This document shows positions 22,621 to 34,013 of a stretch of 64,000 bases of DNA, one piece after another. A model generated the notes under the pieces. That model saw only the letters and a list, made by a program, of their open reading frames with translations, was not told the DNA's origin and did not search any database. The position numbers and the translations under genes are program-made. The stretch lies in NCBI GenBank assembly GCA_028023455.1, contig JAQFVV010013370.1, positions 62,001-126,000 on the forward strand, read 5' to 3'. How positions within the stretch are numbered: position 1 is the stretch's first letter; every line of letters starts with the position of its first letter. Origin of the DNA: Epiperipatus broadwayi. Its lineage: Eukaryota > Onychophora > Udeonychophora > Euonychophora > Peripatidae.

Positions 22621-25600
22621 GTCACTGATCAACTCTCATTGCACATTATCAGCTATTAAGAGCTATATCCAAAAGCATATCATACTATTTATTTTATGCA
22701 CAAAAGACCACAATCAACATCTGGGGCAATTTACTACAGACAAAATTAATGAATTAACTTAACTTTTTATAATTTATTTGATCGCAGCCAGGGTATACCG
22801 CGAAGACCTATCATAGTATTATTATAAAACATATTAAACAAATTATAAGTGCAATTTTATCACTTTTAAACCTCAATTTGCGATTTTTATGGTATGCGAC
22901 CCTATGGCCGACCATGTACAAGATAGCGTAATTTGTGGAACCACATAAAATTATGAAATTTTAAATCATCTATATGATTTCTAAGACAGATGCTAGTCCA
23001 GGTAAAGCTTTGCAATTAATAAACATGAATACTTGAGTTCTTTTATAATTTAATATATCATTGAGACTCTTATTGTATTGACAACTGACAATTTAAAAAA
23101 CGTTAAGTAAATATATTTAATCATATCATTATTTAATAAATCTGTTTACAAGTTTAATAATTCATTTATGATTTTATACTAGAATCAACTACGCAAAGCC
23201 ACAATGATGGAAAAAGGTAAATGGGATTTTATTGTACCCTACCAATCATATACTACCAAAGACGAAAAGCATCTTAATGTTTTCTCAAAATATTAATAAA
23301 CTCTGATATCATGTTGACAATAATATGTACTTCAATGTATGCTCTTCAATGTATGCTCTTCAATGTATGCTCTATCCAAAGTTTATGATTTCTGATGTTA
23401 TGAATGACACATAGCAACGGCACAGTAAGTTTAATTATAAATCAACTTTTATTTACAAACTTTATGAACAATAAATAGTTAATTTCAATATTTTAAATAA
23501 AACATAAATAAACAAATAAATAAATAAATGATAGTTCCATTAACTTTCTTCAATACATTTATAGGTATAGTTTTAAAAACCTAATCATACCTTATTTCAA
23601 TCTAATATAATGAATATTGAGACAATTATTAAATTCAGCATTAACTTATGAAATATTGAACGTCATTTCCAGATTCAATAAATCCCTACTGTATACCTAT
23701 AATAATATAATAAATAATATGTTGTTTGTATGTTTTAGCTATAATGTAATCATTAATTAAAATGAAAATGTAAACTTACACTCCGGTAGATAATAATTAA
23801 CCAACAGTTAATTATCATGAAGTACTTGAATAGAATGTCCTGCTACCATTTATCAATCTAACCGATAAATTATGCTTACAAATGAAGAAGATGATTTGGC
23901 AGATTAACTAAAATACTTTGCCCAACTTATATCTGTGAAGCAAACATATTCCTGTGGATGTATTCATCTACACGTAGGAATTAAATAATACTAACGTTTT
24001 GCATATTTAAACACTATCATAAAGTCATACGTATAATCACACAATTCCGCGGATTAACCACCGGCGCAGGAATGTGTGTAAAATACAAAAATGGCAATTA
24101 AAATAATCTGCGGATTAACCACCAGCACAGATTAAAGCCTTTAACATACTAAAACAACATTGTAATTTACTTCACATTAAAGTGCAAAATCATCCTCCCC
24201 AATTCTTCTGATTATTCAGAATACGCTGACACTTTAGCAAATGTGGGTTCTTGCTTAGTAAATATTACAATCATCAGGACAACTAATGCACTACTTATCT
24301 TGCTTAAAATAAACATGTATAATATAATGTAAATAATATTGGCATGGGAATATAAATCTGGAAAGACTCACAAAATATCTCATAAAGATTGGTATATCTC
24401 ATGAATTCATTAAGTACTGTTTAAGCTTTCTCCGCAAGCGCTATTCTTTTGAATAAATATTTTATTCAACCTTTATTAAATCTAACAAATATAACTTATG
24501 AACTTCATATGCGAGTTCATATAACGATAAAATTAAATAAATGTATTATTCATTAACATATAACATTTAACGGTGTGTGTGTGTGATAAAACTAAATGTA
24601 AAGCATTTTATAGTTCAAATACATGAATTTTAGCAGATGTGTATCACAAATTGGATTGTATAGCATTTTGTAACTCCTAATGTGATCCGTGGAATCCATG
24701 TACAATGTGTAGACTAATAATTATATGAGGTAATAGCTATAGCTGTAGTTAAATTCCATACATGCAATTATATCCATTTGATTAGTTATTAAAGCAATAT
24801 TAGATTAACGATTTGCGTGGCTCTCCAAACATGAAACAATTTTAAAACAGGATACACAGAATTTAAATGAAAATGTTTTTCATAAAGTTATTAATCCCTA
24901 CATCTCTCTATCAAAAGTGTTCCAAGTTTATCCTATCCATGCAAGTATTTATTTATCCATTGCGTTAATCCAGGAACAACCAATTACAGCAATTAATTTA
25001 TTCATTTTTTTTTCAATAGACGATACAATTATAAAAACTTTAATTAATTATTTGAAGAATGTTTATGATCCAAGTGTTAAACAAATTAACTAGCAATTAT
25101 TACTGGCATTATAAAGTTAATTATCAATCAATAATATATTTTATTAGAATTAAAAAACGGAAATATTAAAAGATTTTGACAGCTTTAACATTTTACTTTA
25201 ATCTAAACTTTTTTTCTTTTAAAAGAACAAATTTTCATTTTCATAAGACTTCTAAAATTAAAACACTGATTTAATTTTTCCAAATTATAGAATAATAAAC
25301 ATTTTAAAACATACCAAATTCTTGTATTTAATTCTTTCAAACTGGGAAGCTCCGACATTTCAAAAAATGTAATATTGGAAACGCTACCGGTGATTTGATT
25401 CTTGGCCGACCGACTTGAAAAGATCTTTAAATTTAGTGATCCATCTTAATTAGATACCACTAAGTTATTTTATGTTTATAACAAATTTTGTGGTAATTTA
25501 TTCACTTATTAATGGTTTCAAAATAAGCTCAGCAAATTTACACCATTTGCCTTTACCATTTCTGTTCTTTCTTCCCTCCAAAAGACAAACTAACAGACGA

Positions 25601-26412
25601 TATTCTCCTAAATTCGCGCTCTTTTCTTTTATTACATTGAGACGCATACGTCATTAGTGTATTTATTTTTAATAATTAATTTTAACTGAATAAATGGTTC
25701 TGTAAATTTAATAGAAATAATAATTTAAGATCATTTTTAAACAAATAAAACAAAATATTATTTTTAATAATATTTTACCAAATTTTTATGTGTTGTCAAA
25801 TTTTTTAAAAAGTTAAACGTTTTGATATGAGTTAGTATATGGGAAGAGGCAAATTTAAATTTATCAAAATAATGTCAGAAAGTAATCTATTCAAATGCGA
25901 ATCAAGCCAACCAAATCACCAAGAGAAGAAAGAGAAATTTTTATATAAGTTACATCAATTAATATATTTTCTACTAAAATATATGGTTACAATATATATA
26001 TATAATCATTATAGGTATAAATATGCAAGTCTCAACACTGACTTGTAAATTCGTACACAAATTACATTTAATTTTTGTTCATGTACAAATATATGTAATT
26101 ATGTTACTTCAATGTCCTCTAAATAATCCAATGCATTCGCCCCATTCAGAAATGTAAAACCCCCTCTAACTATATAGCACTATACATTAAAGCTATGCAT
26201 GTAAATACAACAATCACTTATGTAAGCATAGGTGTGCCAAAAGAAATCATATAAAGTCGTTTTGGTCTTAATAAAGTTCGTTTGAAACATAACAATAATA
26301 ATAATAATAATCCATCTAATAGTAATAATGTGGCATAAGAAAAATAGATTTAAAAGATATACAGAATTTGTCTTCAGACAAATAACGTTTAACGCTAATA
26401 AGTTGGCAAAGA
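22621..26412. other. AT-rich DNA, small local repeats only
   Basis: No gene recognised. A 15-bp unit around CTTCAATGTATGCT is repeated three times at 23334-23372. Two copies of GCGGATTAACCACC lie at about 24049 and 24111. Open frames at 25472-25657 and 25839-26048 have no recognisable features. Confidence 0.35.
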
Positions 26413-26531
26413 AGTTTTATAGTTGTCAAGTGTTGGTTGCCTTGTGGTTAGCATAACTGCCTTCCAAGCAGCTGGCCCGAGTTAGCTTCCCGATCAATGC
26501 TTTGCCACATGGAAAAAAAAGTTTTATAGTT
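26413..26531 (+). mobile_element. tRNA-Gly(UCC)-derived SINE S1 with target-site duplication
   Basis: The 12-bp direct repeat AGTTTTATAGTT (26413-26424 and 26520-26531) flanks a 95-bp insert ending in GGAAAAAAAA. The insert reads GTCAAGTGTTGGT...GTGGTTAGCATAACTGC, anticodon loop CTTCCAA (UCC), then CAGCTGGCCCGAG and an acceptor-like CAATGC. It is closely collinear with animal tRNA-Gly(UCC), with a decayed box B. Direct retroposition is evident. Confidence 0.9.
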
Positions 26532-27024
26532 ACAATGAAAATGAGTTGGGTTATTTCTAATATATTATGTATGCACGGGTGTTTTCTCTACCAAAAAGTG
26601 ATTTGTTCTTTCTATATCTAAGCAGAAAGATGTTTTTGGTTGTCCATCATTGATAATGTTATGATGTGTTGTTCTATCTCTGATTCTATTTATTATTGGA
26701 TTTTTTCAAAGTTAATTATTAATTTTAAATAGGCTCTTGTAGTTAGATTTAACTTTTAGAATAATGTTATATTTATATGCTTTTTTATTTTGCTAAGTAT
26801 TTATAGATTTCATATTATTAATATATATATATATATTTATATTTTAGTTTATGTTGGGGTGAATAAAGATTTAGTTCCGAGGTATTACCGAAGCGAGGAG
26901 GAATTGTAGAAATTTATAAAAGTTTGTTTAAAGTGAGTATATAATTATTAAATATAGTTTATGACTTAGATTTTTTAAATTTATTTTGTAACTGATTTTA
27001 TTTTTCATCTTTTATCTCCAAACG

Positions 27025-27148
27025 GTTGGTTAATATATATATATTTCATATGTCAAAGCGTCGGCCGGTACGCGAACCCGGGACAACTGCTTGTAAGGCA
27101 GCCGTGCTAACCACTCGGCTATCAACGCTTGACACTGTTGTTTAATAT
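27025..27148 (-). mobile_element. tRNA-derived SINE S1, best-preserved copy
   Basis: On the minus strand the element (about 27134 to 27046) has box A-like TAGCCGAGTGGTTAGCACGG, anticodon arm CTGC-CTTACAA-GCAG, box B GGGTTCGCGTACC, and an acceptor stem pairing GCGTTG with CGACGC. The flanks TGTCAA and TTGACA extend this stem. Imperfect 12-bp TSDs GTTGTTTAATAT (27137) and GTTGGTTAATAT (27025) flank it. Confidence 0.88.
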
Positions 27149-27400
27149 TTTAAAGTGAATTAAAAAAATTTGTAAGAAATTTCGCTAGATACATCTAATC
27201 GAAGTAATTCATTTTTCTAAGTTTAATTCTACAGTTAATTACATATTATACGAAATAGAATTAAACTTGGATAAAATACTTTTGGTAGAATAATTTAGAA
27301 TTAAAACGTAATATGTCTTACCTACTTGAAAAGAAAGGTTTTTAAAATAGTATATTATTAGTTCTAGGACACTTAACAGAAAATAATTTAGAATCTTCAG
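27149..27400. other. AT-rich DNA, nothing recognised
   Basis: Only chance frames are present. Confidence 0.35.
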
Positions 27401-27479
27401 ACCAATTAATAAAGAGAAAATCAAGAAGATACTTGGATAAAATAATATAGGTAACAATGATATCATCAAAAAAATTAAG

Positions 27480-27790
27480 ACCGATGGAAAACTGAGCTAA
27501 ATATATTGTCAGAAGAGATGATAGTAGATGAGCAATTGAAATATTAAATTAGATCCCAAGACATTATAAAAAATCTAAGAGACATGATATGAGATAGATG
27601 AATGAAAAAAGTTTGCTCATGTCCATGTGAAGAAAAAAGTTAGAGATCAGTGGACCTGGATTAAACTTGGAAAGACTTCACCCTGAAATGGGTTAGAGAG
27701 AAAATTTGAAGATCATTAAAAGTCCACGAAGAACAAGAGAAATTCAAATTCTGAAAATAATTAAGAAATTTCAAAAAAGTTTACTTGTGC
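27480..27790 (+). pseudogene. LINE C-terminal debris (RTE-like)
   Basis: Fragments such as RKKLEISGPGLNLERL and 'WTWIKLGKTSPEMG' in neighbouring frames resemble the 'RPxxRWxDDxxxxxGxxWxxxAQDRxxW' tail of RTE-like ORF2. There are many stops and shifts. It is similar in layout to the 50.3-50.5 kb remnant. Confidence 0.35.
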
Positions 27791-28329
27791 AAGTTGTCAA
27801 GTAGGAAGTAATGGTTTATTCAGGGCGATTAACTTGTTATCATGCAAAAATATTTTCTAGCTACACCATGTCAACTGACTGGTGAAATTCTCTTGAACTT
27901 GATATTTTTGATTATTTAGACATAATTTTTGAAGTTTTATCAATTAACTATTTTTTTAAGATATTTGTTAGTAATGTTAATAAATAGGCAGTATTACACT
28001 GTACTTTTCTCCCTGACTTCATTGTAATTTTACACACAAATAAATATATATATATTACTGTTCTATGCAGTTTGGCATAGTGTTTAAATAATAGATGTGA
28101 AAATTGAAGTTTGAACATCATATGATCTTCCAAACAATTATTCAGCTAGAAATTAAACTAGTATTTTTATAGAATTAATGTAATATTCATAACCTGAAAA
28201 ATAAGTAAATGCATGATTTTGTTAAAGTGTTAATGAAATAATGCAGCAAACCTGTTAAATTTGTATTTTAGCATGTTTGAACAAGTATCTTTAAATTAAT
28301 AAAGTCAATTGTCTCTAAGTCAATGATTT

Positions 28330-28850
28330 TCAATAGTTATTAAACCACTAAACATCATACAATCACTATTCTTTACGCTTACACAATCTGTTAACACAGA
28401 GGCAAAACTCTCCATACAGTAACACCACTCAGTGCAAGCCAGATTAATCAATGGATCCTTTCCAATAGGATTATCACAGCTGTGTTAAAGACCCAAAGCC
28501 ACCAAAAATGTTTAGATATTGAACTGAGTTCAGATCTATATGACTATATAAGCAAATAATCTTGAATTGAAACCATTTTTATGTCTTCATTTTGGACTCT
28601 AAGCATTATAGTTTACTAAAAAGGTAAAAGGTGTTTTCTGGAGGGTTGCATAGATCATGAGACCTAGGTGTGTTTCCCAATCCAAGGCTCCTCACTGATA
28701 AAAGCCACAAACTAGAAACTAGTCTGAGGATATTGAATGAGTAAGCACTCAGTAGGGATTTTATGCACAAACCTTCTTGCATCCATTGATTACTCTGGCT
28801 TGCACTGAGTGGTGCTACTGTATGGAAATGTTCAATTATGTGATAATATA
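28330..28850. repeat. Family G inverted pair
   Basis: A plus-strand head (28345-28470, with GGCAAAACTCTCCATACAGTA and AGTGCAAGCCAGA) is followed by a minus-strand copy (28640-28835, ending TGGCTTGCACTGAGTGGTGC then TACTGTATGGA). The same bases occur in mirrored order. Confidence 0.65.
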
Positions 28851-29534
28851 AAGTATTTTGGTAGGGCTATTGACTCTTTTTTTCACTATCTTGTAAGCTA
28901 TCTGTAACATTATTCTACTGGTTTGTATTTATTTGATGGTAAAAACTGGAACTAAATAAATATTTATTTATTAGTTCCAAAACAAATTCTAAAATATCAC
29001 TATTCTATAGAGATATTTTTATAAATGAGCCAACATTCTCACTGATTGGTAGATTCTTTGATTTTGAGCTTTTGGGAGCAGTTGCAAAGCTATTTGCATA
29101 CTCTTTTTCTATTGGTGCTACCAATGAGCAAAAAAATATTTCCCCATAATTTATTTAAATATTTATGACTATTTGTGCAACATATTTTTATAGTAATTAT
29201 TACAAATAGAAATATTTTCGTGACTACATTTAAATTTTATTTGAATAAGTTTTATTTTTAAATGTACAAATTCTCTTGTAATAATGGTAAATATGGATCT
29301 ACAGTTGTAACCGTCTGCCAAACTTGTAGTTCCGAACTTTTAATTTTAGTAATTATAAATGCAATTTTAAATTTTAGAACAGAATTTCATAGCTTTATGA
29401 TGACATAAAAACTTGTTCAAGTTTTAGAAATGAAATTCAATTAGCAAGATTTTTTTAATTTGTAATAATCATCTATTTTATGAAGTATTATAACTTTGTA
29501 TTTCTTATTGCATTGCCAAATCCATATAATATTA
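28851..29534. other. AT-rich DNA, nothing recognised
   Basis: No open frame or RNA gene was supported. Confidence 0.35.
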
Positions 29535-29625
29535 ATATCATTTATGTTCTTTATTACTTTTTACAATGCTTTTTTACAACCCACTATGACAGTTTCAGTT
29601 GCACCAGCAATCTTCTTCAGAACTT
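29535..29625 (-). mobile_element. Single arm of Penelope-type element C
   Basis: Matches the left arm of the 22.1-kb palindrome (TTTATGTTCTTTATTACTTT...CAACCCACTA) but is not palindromic. It carries the hammerhead-like motif at 29592-29620. Confidence 0.6.
29592..29620 (-). ncRNA. Hammerhead-like motif, family C
   Basis: The minus strand has CUGAAGA, one extra A, stem II GAUUGC/GCAACU (one U-G and one mismatch), GAAAC, then UGUC, a canonical GUC cleavage triplet. The following sequence does not pair with the bases before CUGAAGA in this copy, so stem I is lost. Confidence 0.5.
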
Positions 29626-31992
29626 AGATATTAATAACCATCTACTAAAAAAAAATTTATTGTTCTCATTATGATTTTTTTTATATTTTCAAAGTTTCGA
29701 TATGATCTTTCAGAAATATTTCCAAAATATAAAATATAATTTATTGATTAATAAAATAGAATAAAATTTTTAATATAAAATGAAATGATGAAATATAACT
29801 AAAATTTTATGGAAGGGTTAAAGTAAACAACATTAGTAATAATGCATTTTTTGATGACAATGAACAAGTGAAGTTTATAGGTTCAAAGTAAAAAATAAAT
29901 TTCAATAATAAAACAAAGGGTACTATTTGCAGACATATTATACAACATATTGAAGTATATTACACAACAGATAAAATCATAGAAGCCATACTGAAAATAT
30001 TAATCAATCAATAAAACAAAAATTTAAACAATTTTTATTAACTATTGCAATTGTCATATCAAATAATTTGTTTTCAACACAAATCATTTTGACTATGAAT
30101 TAAAATCAACAATTTTTGGTATGGCAAGGCTAGAAGCTCTTTTTGTTCAATTATCCACTTTCAGGGGCCACACAAGTATTTGGTTTTTCCCCAGTTTTAT
30201 ATTAAAGAATATATGTTAGTTGTTAACTTTAAAAGAAATTCTAAAACTATTATAAATTCCATTCAGAATGTTTATTTGCGTTTGTTATATTTTCATATTA
30301 ATAACTTCAGTTAATAGAAAAAAAAATTAACAAATAAAGTAAAAATATAAAAAAATTTGCCACAAAATTGTTTTTCTTTAAAATAACACTAATAAAAAAA
30401 ACATCACTGAAAATATTAAATACCACTGCTTCTTTTCATCCATTTTGTTTTAGACATTTACTGTATGCTCCTGAAACTGTATACACCCAGGTCTCGTTTT
30501 TATGCGGATTATTTTAATGTGATTTTGAAGTTATGCGATTCATGTTTCTTCTTAATATCTTTCATATTTCACTATATTTATTAGATATCAAGAAATTTAA
30601 ATTATTAATAACTTATTTTCACTTGAAATACTTTTTTTTTTCAAAAACGTAACATTATATTAGTAGCTAACGTGAATATGGTCTGAAGCTGTCTTTAGAA
30701 TTTTAGCTTCTGTATAAATAACCTATTTATATTAATGAGTAAATAATAATAATAATAAATTTATACTTACATATAAAAATATTGCAATAATATCGCAATA
30801 AATATTCAAAAAATTAAACTTTTAATACGTATATTTTGTGTTATATAACAGAAATAAATAATCGTTTAGATTTTTAAAATAAAAAATGAAGATTTTATAA
30901 ACTGAAAATAATCTTTCTAATGATAATATATAATCTTTTTGTTTTGATTTCGATCTCATTTTTTTAAATATAGAAACAGAAAACCATTAACACAGCATAA
31001 GACTGAAAGTGGCGCTAGTTGTACATCACATCACGAATAAAAATAGAGTGGTTTAACAGGTTTCTCTGGGCATAATTGCTGAGAGATTCTTGACTTTGTT
31101 TAAAGAGAAGCTGCAATACATCACATCGAATCTGATTTCTTTCCAGTTTACAAACGAATGCTAGTGGTAATGATTAAAATATGTATGAAAAATGTAAAAT
31201 TAAATATTGTAGTTAATAAAAAAAGTAAAAAAAGTTTGTCTTGTATTAATTTTTTTCAAATATTTGAAATATTTTATTAGTCATACTTTATTTGCTTATT
31301 TTTTTAATGCAAATTTTAAAGTAATTTTTCTTTGTTGCTTTGCTTTTGTGTGAATTCTGAAAATTACAGACCCTATCCCCCATTTTTCAAGGTAAGTTAA
31401 GTCTATTTTTGTGCAATTTTTTTTTAATGTGGGTTTTCTGTAGAACCTATCTATCGCATAAAATGAGACCCAAGTGTAATTGAAAAAAAAAACTGTTACC
31501 AGTCTTGCCATATTGATAAATAAACAAGTATCCAATTTTTATTCAAAATTAACAATTTTAATTAGTATTAAGGTAAAAAAGAATGATTTTGTATTTTCTT
31601 CAAATTATTCATACAAATGATTTTCCTTATTGATCATAAATTTCTAAACAATTCATTCCAAAGGAAACAATTTTTAGCTTGAACTAAAACTGTCAATTTT
31701 TGTTTAAAATAAACAATTCAAACTATTATTTAAATGACAGAAAATCGAATATTTTCATCAGTTATAGAGTCAATTTGTTTTCTAAAACAATTTTTAGCAA
31801 TGTGAATTGAAATTGACATCTATTCAAAACTAGCCATTGTCAACAATCATTACAACTATTATTTAAACAGCATGGAGAGCATCTTTTTGCATATTTCAGT
31901 CTCCAAGTCATCATATAGAGATGGGGAGCAATCTGCCTCTTTTAGATCATATCTGATGAAGAATATTCCAACTTAACAGAATTAATCATGAC
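29626..31992. other. AT-rich DNA, no gene recognised
   Basis: Runs of A and T, with a TAA trinucleotide run at about 30745. A slightly less A/T-rich stretch at 30980-31160 (TGGCGCTAG, CpG) has no recognisable frame. Confidence 0.35.
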
Positions 31993-32102
31993 TTTCTTAT
32001 AACATTACATGATCACCTTTTCTTATGCTTGCTCATAACTGTTATTAAATCAGGCACAACTGTATGGAGAGTTTTGCCTGTTTTAATTTTTCTTATAACA
32101 TT
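31993..32102 (+). mobile_element. Short (82-bp) family G insertion with target-site duplication
   Basis: The 14-bp direct repeat TTTCTTATAACATT (31993-32006 and 32089-32102) flanks 82 bp that hold only the head of family G: ACATGATCACCTTTTCTTAT, GCTCATAACTGTTATTAAA and CTGTATGGAGAGTTTTGCCT. CAGGCA and TGCCTG within it are complementary. This shows that the head alone can be mobilised. Confidence 0.8.
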
Positions 32103-33029
32103 TCTCAAAGTCATTCACACAATGTGATCTAGTTTATTTTTTGTTCATAAATTGTATCCATTTGTATTTATTAGTCTATATTGTTTTTATATAAAATGAT
32201 GTTGTGATTATAAATTTATTTAAACGCACATTGATTACGTAAGTAATATTCATTAAGGCTGTAGCCTCAAGCACATGCGTATAAAAATGCGATAGTAGGA
32301 ACCTCTACAGGTCTTAAACCACAACCTTACTATATGTTATAAATTTAAAATTATATTTTAATCTCCATTAGTTTGCATTGCTTTTGTGGAAATAACACAT
32401 TTCCATGAGTTTGTACACATATATAAAATTAAGCATTAAATTTTAAAATTATATTTACATTAGTTTGTATAAATTTTTGTTATTTAGAATGGAAACAAAT
32501 GTAATCAGTTACATTGTTTCTTTATATAATTTATAAGCAAATAATATAAAATATTATATAACAGTGATAACTGTAAGTATTTAAGACAGAAACTTTTTTT
32601 GCAACTAATTGTAGCCTTCCTCAGTGCAATTGTAATCTAATTACAATACATCTATCTTTTTTTCTTATTAATTCTGACTAATATATATATAATGATAGAT
32701 ATCATTATTATGTAATGGAAACTAAAGAATAAAATAGATTAAAACTACATTGAAGAGAGCATAAAAATATTTTTTTTAAAAAGATTTTCTTATATTTCAC
32801 GTAAATTCCAACAAAACATGGGAAAGCTATTTTGTTTTCTATAGTCTGCTGTTTTATCTAGTTGAATTTTATTTGAGGTCTATTTGTTAAAAAATTCAGT
32901 AAAAAAATATATTTTTTTTTGGGGGGGGGGGCTAGTATATATATGAACAGTGATATTAAACTTATAATATTATCAAAAAGAAAAGAATGGGTGGCATGTA
33001 AGAAATAAACAATGGGTAGCTATTTAGAT
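32103..33029. other. AT-rich DNA with a shared repeat fragment
   Basis: Positions 32262-32332 (AAGCACATG..., CCTCTACAGGTCTTAAACCAC) match 6920-6985, so this is another dispersed repeat. Positions 32570-32650 hold an inverted-repeat-like stretch resembling a decayed CUGAGGA...element, too degraded to call. G and T runs lie at 32909-32930. Confidence 0.4.
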
Positions 33030-33252
33030 ATAAATGTAGATGTGGAGAGGGGAGGATCTGTAAAATTAATGATAAACAAGCTAATTACAAATGTAATAGA
33101 AAAGAAAGAGTCCAAAGAATTTATAAAAAGATAGTAAGAAAAGAAAAATGGTTAAAATTAGGTATTTGAATATGCAAGGTGGTAAGAGGTCAGAAAAGTG
33201 CCTGGAATTTAAACAAAGCAATTAAAAAAGAGAATGGACCTATACTGTATGG

Positions 33253-33555
33253 GTGGGACTAAGGCAAGGAAGCCCCATGCCACCTATTTTGTTTTTATTA
33301 TATTTAAGAAAAATGAAGAAAGCAATAGCAAAATTCAAAAGAAAAGTAGAGATACTATTAATAAATGGCAAGGGAGCATATATATTGCTAGGTATTTTAT
33401 TTGCTGATGATGTGTTCTTGTGCACAGAAAGTAGGGAAGATATGGAAGTTAAGCTGGAGATGTGTGCTAGGGTACATGAAGAGATGGGGATTAAATTTAG
33501 TGAAGTAAAGTCAAAAGTAATGATGATAAATCCTTGGGAAAGAGAAGAGAAATAA
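33253..33555 (+). pseudogene. LINE reverse transcriptase, catalytic half
   Basis: The 100-residue frame shows GLRQGSPMPPILFLLYL (RT block 4), then LLGILFADDVFLCTESREDM (block 5 with the FADD catalytic pair intact), then MGIKFSEVKSKVMMI (blocks 6-7). RT copies the element RNA at the nicked target. The gene stops at 33556 and further frames are broken, so the copy is dead. An in-frame TAA lies just upstream. No clade can be named with confidence. Confidence 0.85.
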
Positions 33556-33800
33556 TTTTTATTGGGGGATATAAAGTTAAATGTGGGTGAGTAGGTATAA
33601 CTATTTGGGAATTACCTTAAGTATTATTTGGATGAATGGAAAAAAAATTGATAAATGAAGTAAAGAAAAGAAAGGAACTGATAAAAAAATTATCAGTGTT
33701 TTCATATAATAAATATGATGCAGCTAGAATTGTATGAAAATTAGTGACAGTAGCAGAGTTAATTTATGATAACGATGTGTAACGATGTGTTAGTAAAGAG

Positions 33801-34013
33801 GTGTTAGATTACTTAAAAAAAGTACAAAGAGATGTAGGAAGACATTCATTAGATGCAGACGTGTGGACAACAAAAGACACAATTAAAGGAGAAATGGGAT
33901 GGTCAAGTTTTTATATTAGAGATACAAAAAGCAAAATAAAAATATTCAGTAGATTGCAATTTATAGATAATAAGAGAATAGTCAAAATATACCCAAGTTT
34001 TTTATTATCATAA
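33801..34013 (+). pseudogene. LINE ORF2 C-terminal segment
   Basis: The 70-residue frame has DYLKKVQRDVGRHSLDADVW, then AIKGEMGWSSF-like TIKGEMGWSSFYIRDTKSKIK, a layout seen at the end of several LINE ORF2 proteins ('QRxVGRxxLGA...GEMGWSSF'). It is in the same orientation as the RT fragment 250 bp upstream and separated from it by frameshifts. Confidence 0.7.

Larger units (their letters stand above)
33030..34013 (+). mobile_element. Internally deleted non-LTR retrotransposon
   Basis: From 33148 the frame reads VKIRYLNMQGGKRSEKCLEF, the start of an apurinic-type endonuclease domain. It then jumps in the same frame at about 33230 to the reverse transcriptase block VWVGLRQGSPM, so most of the endonuclease and the first half of RT are deleted. 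It ends with the LINE C-terminal region at 33801-34013. The same family supplies the endonuclease fragment at 38.6-39.5 kb. Confidence 0.75.

Noticed and set aside
29693-29713. AAGTTTCGATATGATCTTTCAG as another hammerhead core (minus)
   Set aside because: CUGAAAGA has an extra base within the core and stem II does not form.
32575-32650. Possible hammerhead-like palindrome (CUGAGGAAGGCU on the minus strand)
   Set aside because: GAAA is not placed after a matching stem II; too decayed.
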